This document shows positions 43,334-52,755 of a DNA stretch of 64,000 nt, piece by piece; the first letter of the stretch is position 1, and each line of letters begins with the position of its first letter. Origin of the DNA: an uncultured Paludibaculum sp. (lineage in GTDB: Bacteria; Acidobacteriota; Terriglobia; Bryobacterales; Bryobacteraceae). The stretch covers positions 3,072,001 through 3,136,000 of the forward strand of contig NZ_OY762267.1 in NCBI RefSeq assembly GCF_963665245.1, given 5' to 3'. The translations under genes were made by a program, and so were the position numbers. Under the pieces are notes generated by a model. That model did not search any database. It was not told where the DNA came from and worked only from the letters and a program-made list of their open reading frames with translations.

Positions 43334-44194
43334 ATGGACTGGTTCAAACTCCAGAAGAAAGTCACCGCGGTCCGAAGCGAGGAAGAGCGCCATATCCGCA
43401 CCGAAGGGTTGTGGATCAAGTGCGACGGCTGCCGCCAGATCATCTGGCGGAAAGACCTCGAAGAGACCCTGCAGTGCTGCCCGAAATGCGGCCACCACTT
43501 CCGCATCGATGCCCGTACACGCCTCAACTACCTCCTCGATGGCGGCGTGTGGCAGGAGCACGATGCCGGCATGACGTCCTCCGACCCGCTGGAATTCGTC
43601 GATTCCAAACCCTATAGGGATCGCTTGGCTGGCATGCAGAAAAGCACCGGAATGAAGGACGCCGTCATCTCGGCCACCGGCAAAATCCAAGGCCGCCAGG
43701 TGCACGTCTGCGCCATGGAACTGAAGTTCATCGGCGGATCAATGGGCGCGGTCGTCGGCGAGAAGATGACCCGTATGATCGAACGCTCCATCGCCGACAA
43801 GTCGCCCTGCATCATCGTCTCGGCCTCGGGCGGCGCCCGCATGCAGGAAGGCGCCATCAGTCTGATGCAGATGGCCAAGATCAGTTCCGCCCTGATGAAA
43901 CTGGACGAAGCCAAGATTCCGTACATCAGCCTGCTGACGGACCCCACCACCGGCGGCGTCACCGCCAGTTTCGCCATGCTTGGCGACCTGAACATCGCCG
44001 AGCCCGGCGCCCAGATCGGCTTTGCCGGTCCGCGCGTTATCGAGCAGACCATTCGCCAGAAGCTGCCCGCCGGCTTCCAGCGCTCCGAATTCGTACTTCA
44101 GCACGGCTTCCTTGACGCAGTCGTGAAGCGCAGCGAACTCCGGGTGTTCATCGCACGTTCGCTCGACTTCTTCTGCGGTCCGCTGGCCGCCTGA
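43334..44194 (+). CDS. accD: Acetyl-CoA carboxylase carboxyltransferase subunit beta
   Basis: 286 residues. An N-terminal zinc ribbon with CDGC and CPKC (~30-52) is followed by the crotonase-fold carboxyltransferase domain with SASGGARMQEG, LTDPTTGGVTASFA and IGFAGPRVIEQT. With AccA it moves the carboxyl group from biotin to acetyl-CoA to form malonyl-CoA, the first step of fatty-acid synthesis. accA is not adjacent. Its start lies 81 bp from rlmH on the opposite strand. Confidence 0.95.
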   Translation: MDWFKLQKKVTAVRSEEERHIRTEGLWIKCDGCRQIIWRKDLEETLQCCPKCGHHFRIDARTRLNYLLDGGVWQEHDAGMTSSDPLEFVDSKPYRDRLAGMQKSTGMKDAVISATGKIQGRQVHVCAMELKFIGGSMGAVVGEKMTRMIERSIADKSPCIIVSASGGARMQEGAISLMQMAKISSALMKLDEAKIPYISLLTDPTTGGVTASFAMLGDLNIAEPGAQIGFAGPRVIEQTIRQKLPAGFQRSEFVLQHGFLDAVVKRSELRVFIARSLDFFCGPLAA

Positions 44195-44204
44195 GAACGC
44201 ATCC

Positions 44205-45764
44205 ATGAAACTGTTCGCGCTCATCCTCCTCTGCGCGGCGATGGCGCAGGCACAGTACGACACCCTCATCCGCAACGGCCGCCTGCTCGACGGCGCCGGC
44301 AATCCCTGGTTCCGCGCAGACGTCGCCATCAAGGACGGCCGCATCGTCGCCATCGGAGCCCTGCATAACGCCACGGCCGCGCGCGTTATCGACGCCCGCA
44401 ACCGCCTGGTCAGCCCCGGCTTCATCGACGTCCATACGCATGTCGAGGGCGCCGTCGAAAAGGTCCCGCGCGGCGACAACTACCTGCTGGACGGCGTCAC
44501 CACCATCGTCACGGGCAACTGCGGCGGCTCCGTCACCAATATGGCTGAGTGGTTCCAATCCCTCGAAGCCAAAGGCCTCGGACTCAACCTCGCCTCCCTC
44601 ATCGGACACAACACCGTCCGCCGCCAGGTGATGGGTACCGAGAACCGCCCCGCCACTCCGGACGAGATCGCCAAAATGAAGGCGCTCATCCACGAGGCCA
44701 TGCAGGAAGGCGCGGTCGGCTTCTCCACCGGACTCATCTACATCCCCGGCACCTACTCCAACAGCGATGAAGTCGTCGACCTCGCCCGCGCCGCCGCCAG
44801 TTATCAGGGCGTCTACGCCTCCCACATGCGCGATGAAGGCGCCAAGATCCTCGACGCCATCAACGAGGCAGCCCGCGTCGGCCAGGAAGCCGGCATGCGC
44901 GTCGAACTCTCCCACTTCAAGATCGATACCCCGCGTCTCTGGGGCATGAGCGATAAGTCCCTCGCCCTCGTCGAGGAGTACCGCCGCAAAGGCGTCGATG
45001 TCGTCGTCGACCAATACCCGTACGACCACTCCTCCACCAACCTCGGTATCACCCTGCCCTCCTGGGCCCTCGCCGACGGCCAGGCCAAAATCAAGGAACG
45101 CCTCACCACGCCCGGCTCCCGCAAGGAGATCGCCGAGCAGATGGAGCGCATGATCAAGGACCTCGGCCACGCCGACTACAGCTACGCCATCGTCGCCCGT
45201 TACACCCCCAACCCCGAGTTCGAGGGCAAGAACATCGTCGACGTCACCAAACTCCGCGGCCAGGAGCCCACCGTCGCCAACCAGATCGACACCATCCTCG
45301 ACATGGTCGCCGCCGGCGGAGCCCAGATGATCTACCACTCCATGGGCGACGAAGACATGCTGCGCATCATGCGCTACCCCAATACCGGGATCGCCAGCGA
45401 CGGCGGCATCCGCATCTTCGGCGAAGGCATGCCCCACCCGCGCGCTTACGGCACCAACGCCCGCGTCCTCGCCGAATACGTCCGCAAGCGCGGAGTCCTC
45501 ACCTGGGAAGACGCCATCCGCCGCATGACTTCCCTGCCCGCGCGCACCTTTAACTTCCAGGACCGCGGCGTGCTCCGGGAAGGCGCCGCCGCCGACATCC
45601 TCGTCTTCGACCCCGAGCGCGTCCAGGACAAAGCCACCTACACCCAACCCCACCAGTACACCGAAGGCTTCGACTTCGTCCTCGTCAACGGCGTCGTCAT
45701 GGTGGAAGACGGCAAATTGACCGACGCCCGCGGAGGCCGCATCCTGCGCCACGCCGCGCGCTGA
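44205..45764 (+). CDS. Exported D-aminoacylase/N-acyl-D-amino-acid deacylase-like amidohydrolase
   Basis: 519 residues with a signal peptide (LILLCAAMAQAQ). N-terminal composite sandwich (TLIRNGRLLDGAGNPWFRADVAIKDGRIVAIG) is followed by the metal barrel with SPGFIDVHTHVEG, a GNCGGSV segment holding the bridging-Cys position of D-aminoacylases, GHNTVR, and a C-terminal DILVFDP strand that closes the sandwich. It hydrolyses N-acyl-D-amino acids or dipeptides, perhaps from peptidoglycan turnover. It begins 10 bp after accD, but the two functions are unrelated. Confidence 0.87.
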   Translation: MKLFALILLCAAMAQAQYDTLIRNGRLLDGAGNPWFRADVAIKDGRIVAIGALHNATAARVIDARNRLVSPGFIDVHTHVEGAVEKVPRGDNYLLDGVTTIVTGNCGGSVTNMAEWFQSLEAKGLGLNLASLIGHNTVRRQVMGTENRPATPDEIAKMKALIHEAMQEGAVGFSTGLIYIPGTYSNSDEVVDLARAAASYQGVYASHMRDEGAKILDAINEAARVGQEAGMRVELSHFKIDTPRLWGMSDKSLALVEEYRRKGVDVVVDQYPYDHSSTNLGITLPSWALADGQAKIKERLTTPGSRKEIAEQMERMIKDLGHADYSYAIVARYTPNPEFEGKNIVDVTKLRGQEPTVANQIDTILDMVAAGGAQMIYHSMGDEDMLRIMRYPNTGIASDGGIRIFGEGMPHPRAYGTNARVLAEYVRKRGVLTWEDAIRRMTSLPARTFNFQDRGVLREGAAADILVFDPERVQDKATYTQPHQYTEGFDFVLVNGVVMVEDGKLTDARGGRILRHAAR

Positions 45765-45783
45765 CAAGAGAGTTCCCGAATTA

Positions 45784-47694
45784 ATGATTTCGCTCGTAAA
45801 CGCCAGTAAACGCTTCGGTCCGAAGCTCCTCTTCGATGGGGTCAACTGGCTCATCACCCCGCAGGACCGCGTCGGCCTCGTCGGCGCCAACGGTACAGGC
45901 AAGTCCACCGTCATGAAGATCCTCGCCGGCCTCGAAACCATCGACACCGGCGACGTCACCACCCAGAAAGGCATCACCGCCGGCTACCTGCCCCAGGACG
46001 GCCTCAGCCTCTCCGGCCGCACCGTCTTCGAGGAGTGCCTCTCCGTCTTCGACCACATCCGCGACATGGAACGCGAGATGGAACAGCTCGCCCACGCCAT
46101 GAGCGAACTCGACCCGCTGAGCGAAGAATACGCCATCACCACCGACCGCTTCGGCCACCTCGACTCCCAGTTCCGCAACCGCGACGGCTACGCCCTCGAA
46201 GCCAAGGTCGGCAGCGTCCTCAGCGGACTCGGCTTCCCCAAGGAAGAGTGGACCAAGCGCACCGAATACTTCTCCGGCGGCTGGCAGATGCGCATCGCGC
46301 TCGCCAAACTCCTCCTGGAACAGCCCGACCTCCTGCTGCTCGACGAACCCACCAACCACCTCGACCTCGAAGCCCGCAACTGGCTGGAAGAGTACCTCGG
46401 CAACTATCCCAACGCCTTCGTCCTCATCTCCCACGACCGCTACTTCCTCGATGTCGCCGTCTCCAAAATCGTCGAGCTCTGGAACAAAAATCTCCACTTC
46501 TACACCGGCGGCTATGAGCGCTATCTCTCCCAGAAGACCGAGCGCCTGACCCTCCTCGAAGCCGCCTACCGCAACCAGCAGGAGCGCATCGAGCAGCTCG
46601 AAGCCTTCATCAACCGCTTCCGCTACCAGGCCACCAAGGCTAAGCAGGTCCAGTCCCGCATCAAGGAACTCGAGAAGATCGAACGCATCGAGATCCCGCC
46701 CGAAGAGAAGGCCATCCACTTCTCCTTCCCGCAGCCCAAGGCCTCCGGCCGCGTTGTCGCCGAATTCACCAACGTCTGCAAAGCCTACGGCGACCGCGTC
46801 ATCATCGACAAAGTGAACTTCGCCATCGAGCGCGGGGAACGCGTCGCCCTCGTCGGCGTCAACGGTGCCGGCAAGTCGACCCTCATCAAGCTCCTGGCGG
46901 GCACCGAATCCCTCACCCGCGGCGATTACAAGATCGGCCACAACGTTCAACCCGACTACTTCGCCCAGGATCAGTACAAGGAACTCGACGCTGACTCGCG
47001 CCTTCTCGACGACCTCATGAGTGTCGCCAACGGCAAGACCGTCACCGAGCTCCGCAGCCTGCTGGGCTGCTTCCTCTTCAGCGAAGACGACGTCTTCAAG
47101 CAGATCGGCGTCCTCAGCGGCGGCGAACGCAACCGCTACGCCCTGGCCCGCATGCTGCTGAACCCGTCCAACTTCCTTCTCCTCGACGAACCCACCAACC
47201 ACCTGGACCTGCGCGCCAAGGACGTCCTACTCGAATCCCTTCAGGCCTTCACCGGCACCGTCGTCTTCGTCTCGCACGATCGCTATTTCATCGACAAACT
47301 CGCCACCAAGGTCTTCGAGATCGCCAACGGCGAAGTGGAAGTCTTCCCCGGCAACTACGAGGACTACCAATACCGCAAAGCCGGCGGCTCCCCGGTCGTC
47401 GCCGCAACTCCTGAGCCCGTCGCCGAGGACCCCGCCGCGCAGAAGGTCGAGTCAAAGAACAAGCGCCTCAACCCACTGAAGGTCAAGCAGTTGGAAGACA
47501 AGGCAGCCAAGCTAGAGGCCCGCTCGATGGACCTGGAATCGGAGATCGCCCAGCTCGAGCAGGCCCTGCAGGATTTCGTCAACGCCGAGGAGACTCGCCG
47601 CCAGATGGAGCTCCTCGACCAGCGCCGCAAGCAACTCGACGTGGTCCTGGCCGAGTGGGAGCAGGTCTCCCTCGAGATCGAAGAGGTTCGCTAA
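45784..47694 (+). CDS. ABC-F family ATPase (Uup/EttA-like)
   Basis: 636 residues with two ATP-binding cassettes. The first has Walker A GANGTGKST, signature SGGWQMR and LLDEPTNHLD; the second has GVNGAGKST, SGGERNR and LLDEPTNHLD. Between them lies the P-site-tRNA interaction linker (~240-310, helical), and a C-terminal coiled coil (~560-630) follows a Pro/Ala linker as in Uup. No membrane domain. ABC-F proteins act on ribosomes to resolve stalling or on DNA-related processes (Uup). Antibiotic resistance cannot be ruled in or out from sequence. Confidence 0.92.
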   Translation: MISLVNASKRFGPKLLFDGVNWLITPQDRVGLVGANGTGKSTVMKILAGLETIDTGDVTTQKGITAGYLPQDGLSLSGRTVFEECLSVFDHIRDMEREMEQLAHAMSELDPLSEEYAITTDRFGHLDSQFRNRDGYALEAKVGSVLSGLGFPKEEWTKRTEYFSGGWQMRIALAKLLLEQPDLLLLDEPTNHLDLEARNWLEEYLGNYPNAFVLISHDRYFLDVAVSKIVELWNKNLHFYTGGYERYLSQKTERLTLLEAAYRNQQERIEQLEAFINRFRYQATKAKQVQSRIKELEKIERIEIPPEEKAIHFSFPQPKASGRVVAEFTNVCKAYGDRVIIDKVNFAIERGERVALVGVNGAGKSTLIKLLAGTESLTRGDYKIGHNVQPDYFAQDQYKELDADSRLLDDLMSVANGKTVTELRSLLGCFLFSEDDVFKQIGVLSGGERNRYALARMLLNPSNFLLLDEPTNHLDLRAKDVLLESLQAFTGTVVFVSHDRYFIDKLATKVFEIANGEVEVFPGNYEDYQYRKAGGSPVVAATPEPVAEDPAAQKVESKNKRLNPLKVKQLEDKAAKLEARSMDLESEIAQLEQALQDFVNAEETRRQMELLDQRRKQLDVVLAEWEQVSLEIEEVR

Positions 47695-47709
47695 TCCCCC
47701 TCGCCGCTT

Positions 47710-47715
47710 TACAAT
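47710..47715 (+). promoter_or_regulatory. -10 box TACAAT of a leaderless gene
   Basis: TACAAT, then 7 nt, then the ATG at 47723. Another ATG at 47714 overlaps the box itself and so is unlikely to be the start. Confidence 0.5.
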
Positions 47716-47722
47716 GGACGGA

Positions 47723-48277
47723 ATGGGTGATCCCCTCTATCTCTCTCTCTGGCTGAAGAATTTTTCTACCCTGGCTCTTCCGCTCTACATGAAGAAAGCC
47801 CTGGGCGTTCTCCCGGTCTCCCGCCTGTCGCCCGGAGGCATCTTCCGCGTCTGCGCGCTCAGCTTTCGGGAGCCGCCCGTCTGGGAAGAGTTCATCGAAG
47901 GTGAACTCGACCCGCAGGGCCTGTCCGCCCGGGCCCAGGACTTCCTCCACGACGACTGCGCCCTGCAGATAGAAACCCGCTGGGAACTCTATCAGTGGGA
48001 CGGCGACTGGGAATTGAAGCCTTCACCCGTGACCATCGAAATCTACGGCCCTGAGTTCGACAGCGGCCGCGGCGAGCACGCCCGGGTCGACTTTGGACCC
48101 GAGCAGCTCTATCTGCCCCAGCCGCAAAGCGACCAGCTCCGCCCCGTGCAGTCCAACATCCGCAGCATGCTGCATCTGGCGCAGGACATCGAGAATGAGC
48201 TGATTATCGACCGCCGCATTCTGTGGTCGGAAGAAGAGGAGAACTTCGTCGACAAGCTAATGCTGATGCTCGACTGA
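47723..48277 (+). CDS. Protein of unknown function
   Basis: 184 residues from the ATG at 47723, chosen by the TACAAT box 7 nt upstream. No signal peptide or membrane helix. The chain is mixed alpha/beta and acidic, with many Trp and Tyr in the middle (RWELYQWDGDWELKPSPVTIEIYGPEFDSG) and a helical, acidic C-terminus (AQDIENELIIDRRILWSEEEENFVDKLM). No family recognised. It stands 28 bp after the ABC-F gene but has its own promoter-like box. Confidence 0.6.
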   Translation: MGDPLYLSLWLKNFSTLALPLYMKKALGVLPVSRLSPGGIFRVCALSFREPPVWEEFIEGELDPQGLSARAQDFLHDDCALQIETRWELYQWDGDWELKPSPVTIEIYGPEFDSGRGEHARVDFGPEQLYLPQPQSDQLRPVQSNIRSMLHLAQDIENELIIDRRILWSEEEENFVDKLMLMLD

Positions 48278-48444
48278 GGCGGACCAGTTCACGCGCCGCT
48301 ATGGCGCCCTCCAACGAAACCGTCGCACGCCACCACCCGTCCAAGCAAGTAGTGGCGCCGTCCCGGAGACTCCCTGAAGAGCGGAAGTATAAGCAATGTA
48401 ACCAATTGCACTCCCAGATGACCTGCGGTAGCATTGGCGTGACA

Positions 48445-48912
48445 ATGGACGAAAGGAGCCGCGTGATCACAGCCCAGATCGTCGCTGATTACTTCATCGC
48501 ATTCTCACATCGGCATGGCGATCCGGTATCCAATCTGAAGCTGCAGAAGCTCTTGTACTATGCGCAGGCTTGGCATTTGGCCATCCACGACGAGCCGCTA
48601 TTTAGGGAGCCGATCCAGGCGTGGGTTCATGGGCCGGTAGTGCCTTCGGTCTATCATCGCTACAAGGACTGGGCGTGGAAGCCGATTGAGGACAATCCAG
48701 ATTTGCCGGTGCTCGGCCAGACGACCGAGGATCACCTAGCCGAGGTGATGAGCGTCTACGGGACAATGACAGCCTACGCGCTGGAGCTTCTCACTCACGA
48801 AGAGGCGCCCTGGAGAAACGCGCGCGGCGGGCTTGCGGCCGATGAGCCTTCCGCCGCGGTAATCTCCCACGAGGACATGAGGACGTTCTACCGTTCACAG
48901 ATGAATGGGTAA
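48445..48912 (+). CDS. Panacea-domain (DUF4065, SocA-like) antitoxin
   Basis: 155 residues from ATG 48445; GTG 48439 is possible, and the open frame further upstream is not conserved. The Panacea domain shows VADYFIAF, SNLKLQKLLYYAQAWHLA, the PIQAWVHGPVVPSVYHRYK block, and YALELLTHEEAPW. These proteins act as antitoxins that bind diverse toxins, or as a proteolytic adaptor in SocA. The stop overlaps the next gene by 8 bases, the usual arrangement of a toxin-antitoxin pair with the antitoxin first. Confidence 0.8.
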   Translation: MDERSRVITAQIVADYFIAFSHRHGDPVSNLKLQKLLYYAQAWHLAIHDEPLFREPIQAWVHGPVVPSVYHRYKDWAWKPIEDNPDLPVLGQTTEDHLAEVMSVYGTMTAYALELLTHEEAPWRNARGGLAADEPSAAVISHEDMRTFYRSQMNG

Positions 48913-49330
48913 GATTAGACCGGGGAAACCCCACTCATACGGGAAAATCCCCCAGCCAGAGATCAAGCAAGGCGACGATTCCCTGCTGTTTTCTTTCAAA
49001 CACCTCGATTTGGCCACCAACCCAAAGTTCACGGTAGACAAGTGCAGGGATGGGTATTTGCCGAAGCTACTTGAGAGACTGAAGGCGCTGCACGGCTTCA
49101 GCGTGAGTGAGCTAAAGAGCAACAAATCCAAATCGTTGCGCTGCCACTCGCTCGACTGGAAAACCACGTCGGAACCGTTCGGGTTTGGGTGTCTCAATGA
49201 ACAACTGCGCGGCCTTCCAGCGTGGCAGTTCGAGGTTTCGAGCAATGAACATGGGCGCGTCCATGGCTTCTTTATCGACCGGACATTTTTTGTGGTCTGG
49301 GTTGACCCGGAGCATCTTCTCTACCAGTGA
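48905..49330 (+). CDS. Candidate toxin partner of the Panacea antitoxin
   Basis: 141 residues, no signal peptide. Start ATG 48905 lies inside the antitoxin stop region (8-base overlap). Predicted core is alpha/beta, ending in strands GRVHGFFIDRTFFVVWVDPEHLLY, which from memory recurs in small proteins encoded beside Panacea or phage-related antitoxins. The N-terminal half has SLLFSFKHLDL and a basic helix (LPKLLERLKALHG). No known toxin catalytic motif (RelE, Fic, ToxSAS) is evident. GC content looks lower than in neighbouring genes, consistent with horizontal transfer of the pair. Toxin role is inferred from position. Confidence 0.55.
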   Translation: MGKIRPGKPHSYGKIPQPEIKQGDDSLLFSFKHLDLATNPKFTVDKCRDGYLPKLLERLKALHGFSVSELKSNKSKSLRCHSLDWKTTSEPFGFGCLNEQLRGLPAWQFEVSSNEHGRVHGFFIDRTFFVVWVDPEHLLYQ

Positions 49331-49366
49331 CACCCGCCCCCTGCGAGTGGCGCAGGGACCGGCGCC

Positions 49367-49759
49367 CTACCCCGTTCCGGCGGCTCGGCTCGAAGGCACC
49401 AGCTCCGCGATCGCTTCCAGCAGTTGCTTGGGCACAAATGGCTTCAACAACGACCCGACTCGCGGCCGCAGCGCCTTATCCACAACCTCATTGCTAAACG
49501 GCGTTCCGCTCGAAATCAGCACGCGCACCGTGTTGGACTCACGCAGCAGCACCTCCATCACGGCCTCGCCCGGCATGTCGGGCAGCTTCAAATCGAGCAC
49601 AACAAGGTGAAAGGGAATGGGGGTCTGGCGGCATTTCTCGATAGCAGCCTGGCCGGTTTCACAAACATCGACCGTATAGCCCTGCCGCTCCAGGTACTTT
49701 CGGAGCAGCCCCAGCAGCGGGAGTTCGTCGTCCACCAGGAGTAGCGAGAGGTTCGCCAT
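49367..49759 (-). CDS. Single-domain response regulator
   Basis: 130 residues from ATG 49759. Only a receiver domain: acidic pair in LLVDDELPLL, phospho-acceptor Asp in LVVLDLKLPDMPG, Ser in LISSGTP, and Lys in LLKPFVPKQL. No output domain, so it works like CheY/Spo0F by protein contact or phosphate relay. It is a possible partner for the hybrid kinase at 24-26 kb, although they are 23 kb apart. Divergent from the DUF4139 gene with 42 bp between. Confidence 0.85.
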   Translation of the reverse strand: MANLSLLLVDDELPLLGLLRKYLERQGYTVDVCETGQAAIEKCRQTPIPFHLVVLDLKLPDMPGEAVMEVLLRESNTVRVLISSGTPFSNEVVDKALRPRVGSLLKPFVPKQLLEAIAELVPSSRAAGTG

Positions 49760-49801
49760 GGGTGCGCCCTCTGAACATACCATCAAGGAAGGGGAGACGT
49801 C

Positions 49802-51796
49802 ATGAAACAAGCGCTCGCCATGATACTTTCAGCCAGCCTGATTCAGGCGGCCGATTTGCCGGTGACCAAGGTCATCCTTTACAAGAATGGAGTCGCCTAC
49901 TATGAGCGCTCGGGGGAGGTAAAAGCAGGAGAACCAGGCCGTCTCGACTTCCAGGCCTCCGAGATGGACGACGTCCTCAAGTCGCTGGTCGTCGACGCCC
50001 ACGGTGGTGTAGCCCGCATCCGTTACGAACTCAGCGAGCCGCTCCAACGCAAGCTCGCCGGCCAGGGCATCCAGATTCTGGATCAACAGCCGCTCGTCCT
50101 GATCCTCGATCGCTGGCGCGGAGCACACATCGAGATGAAGTACGGGCCCAACACCGTGTCGGGAGTCATCGTCACCGGCCGCCTCGCGCCCTTGCCCCAG
50201 CAGGGCCAACGGCAGGAGCTCACCATCCTCACCGACTCCGGGGAACTCCGCCTCATCGACCTCGACGCCGCGTCGGGTCTGAAGCTCACCGACGCGAAAC
50301 TCCAGCAGCAGTTCGTCGACGCCCTCGCCGCCATCGCTCAGTCCCGCTCCAAGGACAAGCGCGCGGTCTTCATCGACACCGCCTCGGCCGGTAAGCTCAT
50401 CGCCCGCTACCTCATCCCCGCCGCCGTCTGGAAGTCCAGCTACCGGCTGGCGCTGACCGATGCGGCCGACTCCACTCTCGAAGGCTGGGCCATCGTCGAC
50501 AACGCCTCCGGCGAAGACTGGACCAACGTTGACCTCACCGTAGTCAGCGGCCGGCCCGTCTCCTTCATCAGCCGTCTCTACGAACCCAGATTCCTGACAC
50601 GCCCCGAGGCATCGTTGCCCGACGACCAGCCCGTCGCGCCCGTGCTCTATGAGAGCGCGATGAAGAAGGAGGCCGATACTCGCGCGGAAGGCCTGGCCGA
50701 CGGCCGCATCATGGCCGGCAGGGCAAAGTCCAACCGGCAAATGATGGCCATGGCGCCCGCCGCCCCCGCGCCCGCAGCCGAGGCCATGATGCTCTCCGCC
50801 GGCTCCGGCATGCTCAACATCAACACCGAGGCCCGCGAAGCCGGAGAACTCTTCGAATACCGCTTCTCCACGCCCGTCACCGCGAAGAAGGGCGAGTCCA
50901 TGCTCCTGCCCTTCCTCCAGCAGAAGGTCGGCGCCCGCAAGCTCCTGGTCTACTCCGACCGCTCACAGCTCAACCCGCGCAACGCCGCCGAAATCACGAA
51001 CAGCACCGGCAAGACCCTCGACGGCGGCCCCATCACGGTCTATCAGGCCGGCGGCTATTCTGGCGAGGCTCTGATGGAAACGCTCAAGGCCGGCGAGAAA
51101 CGCCTCATCAGCTACTCGGTCGACCAGGGCACCCGCGTCACCACCAACTTCGACACCACCAGTGACGTCATCCGCTCATTCAAGGCCAATCGCGGCATCA
51201 TCATCACCAACAGCGCCGTCGTTACCACCACCACTTACACAATCGACAACGCCGACGCCAAGGAAAAGACCTTGGTCATCGAGCACCCGGTCGACCCCAC
51301 GCAGAAGCTGCTCAGCCCCAAGGCCGACGAAACCAGCGCCAACAAATACCGCTTCAACGTGAAGCTCGCCGCCAAGGGCAACGCCAAGCTCGCCGTCGTC
51401 CAGGAGCGCGAGCTCCAGCAGTCCATCATGGTCAGCTCGCTGACACCCGATGTGCTCGGCGAGTACATCCAGAACAAACAGCTCGCGCCCACGGCCCGCA
51501 AACAGCTCGAAGCCATCGCGGCCAAGAAGGCCGATATCGCCGCCGCCGACAATGAGCTGCGACAGATCGAAACGCAGACCAGTGAGATCAGCCGCGATCA
51601 GGATCGCATCCGCCAGAACCTCAACTCCCTCAGCCGCATCGCCGGCCAGGAAGCGCAGGTAAATCGCTACGCCGCCGAGCTCGCCAAGCTCGACACCACC
51701 CTCGCTCAGCTCCGCGACCGCCAGAGCGAGTTGCGTAAACGCCGCACAACCCTCGACACTGAACTCAACGCCCTCATTGAGAAGCTAGAGTTTTGA
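49802..51796 (+). CDS. Secreted DUF4139-family protein with C-terminal coiled coil
   Basis: 664 residues. Signal peptide (ALAMILSASLIQAA). DUF4140-like N-terminus (PVTKVILYKNGVAYYERSG) then the DUF4139 beta-rich body (~200-550) interrupted by a Met/Ala/Pro-rich low-complexity stretch (~300-335), and a helical coiled coil from ~555 to the end. In typical members the coiled coil lies near the N-terminus; here it is C-terminal. Role unknown; members are thought to be envelope-associated. AAGGGGAG before the ATG is a good ribosome site. The stop overlaps the next gene's TTG (TTGA). Confidence 0.8.
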   Translation: MKQALAMILSASLIQAADLPVTKVILYKNGVAYYERSGEVKAGEPGRLDFQASEMDDVLKSLVVDAHGGVARIRYELSEPLQRKLAGQGIQILDQQPLVLILDRWRGAHIEMKYGPNTVSGVIVTGRLAPLPQQGQRQELTILTDSGELRLIDLDAASGLKLTDAKLQQQFVDALAAIAQSRSKDKRAVFIDTASAGKLIARYLIPAAVWKSSYRLALTDAADSTLEGWAIVDNASGEDWTNVDLTVVSGRPVSFISRLYEPRFLTRPEASLPDDQPVAPVLYESAMKKEADTRAEGLADGRIMAGRAKSNRQMMAMAPAAPAPAAEAMMLSAGSGMLNINTEAREAGELFEYRFSTPVTAKKGESMLLPFLQQKVGARKLLVYSDRSQLNPRNAAEITNSTGKTLDGGPITVYQAGGYSGEALMETLKAGEKRLISYSVDQGTRVTTNFDTTSDVIRSFKANRGIIITNSAVVTTTTYTIDNADAKEKTLVIEHPVDPTQKLLSPKADETSANKYRFNVKLAAKGNAKLAVVQERELQQSIMVSSLTPDVLGEYIQNKQLAPTARKQLEAIAAKKADIAAADNELRQIETQTSEISRDQDRIRQNLNSLSRIAGQEAQVNRYAAELAKLDTTLAQLRDRQSELRKRRTTLDTELNALIEKLEF

Positions 51797-52755
51797 GAGT
51801 CGCAATCATCGGTTATGGCCACGTGGGGCGCGCCTTCGCGCGCCTCCTCGAACAGAAACGTTCTGCTTATCCCTTCCGGATCGTGGCGGCCCACACCGGC
51901 CGTCACGGTTCGGCTTACGATCTGAAGGGCCTGCCCGTCGATCCCGCCTTCGGCCCGGCCGCCGCCTCCATCGACGAATTCCTCGAGAAAGCTCGCGCCG
52001 AGGTCGCCATCGAACTCACCCCGCTCAACCCCGAGTCCGGCGAGCCCGCCATCACCCACATCCGCTCCGCCTTTGAACGCGGCATGCATGTGATCACCGC
52101 CAACAAAGGACCCGTGGCCTTTGCCTACAACGCCCTGCGCGAGGAAGCCCGCCGCGCCGGGCTCGAGTTCCGCCACGAGGCCACCACCATGGACGGCACG
52201 CCCGTCTACAACCTCGTCCGCAACAACCTGCCGGGCGTCAAAATCGAAGGCTTCGCCGGAGTCTTCAACTCCACCACCAAGGTAATCCTCGCCGCCATGA
52301 GCCGAGGCCTCACCCTCGACGAGGGCATCGCCGAGGCCCGCGCCCTGGGCGTCGCCGAAGCCGATCCCGTCTTCGATATCGATGGTTGGGACTCCGCCTG
52401 CAAGGCCGCGGCGCTGGCCAACGTCATCATGGACGCCCGCGTCACTCCGCAACAGGTCGACCGCCGCGGCATCGGCAAACTCACGCCGGAAAAACTGGCC
52501 GAAATCGAAGCCACCGGCAAGACCGTCGCCCTCGTCGCCCGAGCCAGGCGCGCCGCCGGAGCCGTCAAGCTCCGCGTCCGTGCCGAAGTGCTCGACAAGG
52601 ACGACATCCTTGCCTCCATGCGCGGCACATCCAATCTCCTGGTGCTGGAAACCGACCTCATGGGCAAGCTCGGCGTCTTCACTCTGAAGCCCGGCCTGGA
52701 GCAAACCGCCTACGGCCTGTTTTCCGACCTCGTCGACATCGCGAGAAGCTTATGA
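51793..52755 (+). CDS. Homoserine dehydrogenase-like NAD(P)-dependent enzyme
   Basis: 320 residues from a TTG that overlaps the preceding stop. NAD(P)-binding VAIIGYGHVGRAF, then the ITANKGPVAF loop (catalytic Lys region), GVFNSTTKVIL (usual GILNGTTNYIL) and GVAEADPVFDIDGWDSACK with the acidic residues and Lys that hold the substrate. Such enzymes reduce aspartate semialdehyde to homoserine. The altered NSTTK motif and lack of an ACT domain or nearby thrB/thrC make a related substrate possible. The stop overlaps the FAH gene by four bases. Confidence 0.8.
   Translation: MRVAIIGYGHVGRAFARLLEQKRSAYPFRIVAAHTGRHGSAYDLKGLPVDPAFGPAAASIDEFLEKARAEVAIELTPLNPESGEPAITHIRSAFERGMHVITANKGPVAFAYNALREEARRAGLEFRHEATTMDGTPVYNLVRNNLPGVKIEGFAGVFNSTTKVILAAMSRGLTLDEGIAEARALGVAEADPVFDIDGWDSACKAAALANVIMDARVTPQQVDRRGIGKLTPEKLAEIEATGKTVALVARARRAAGAVKLRVRAEVLDKDDILASMRGTSNLLVLETDLMGKLGVFTLKPGLEQTAYGLFSDLVDIARSL

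Noticed and set aside
44148..45977. 609-residue open frame on the minus strand
   Set aside because: It lies opposite the D-aminoacylase gene, is Val/Gly/Asp-rich in the way antisense frames of high-GC genes are, and shows no family motif.
45781..47202. 473-residue open frame opposite the ABC-F gene
   Set aside because: The plus strand carries two complete ATP-binding cassettes; this frame is its shadow.
48223..48444. Upstream extension of the Panacea gene
   Set aside because: It overlaps the end of the preceding gene, is Arg-rich and unconserved; the domain begins after 48445.
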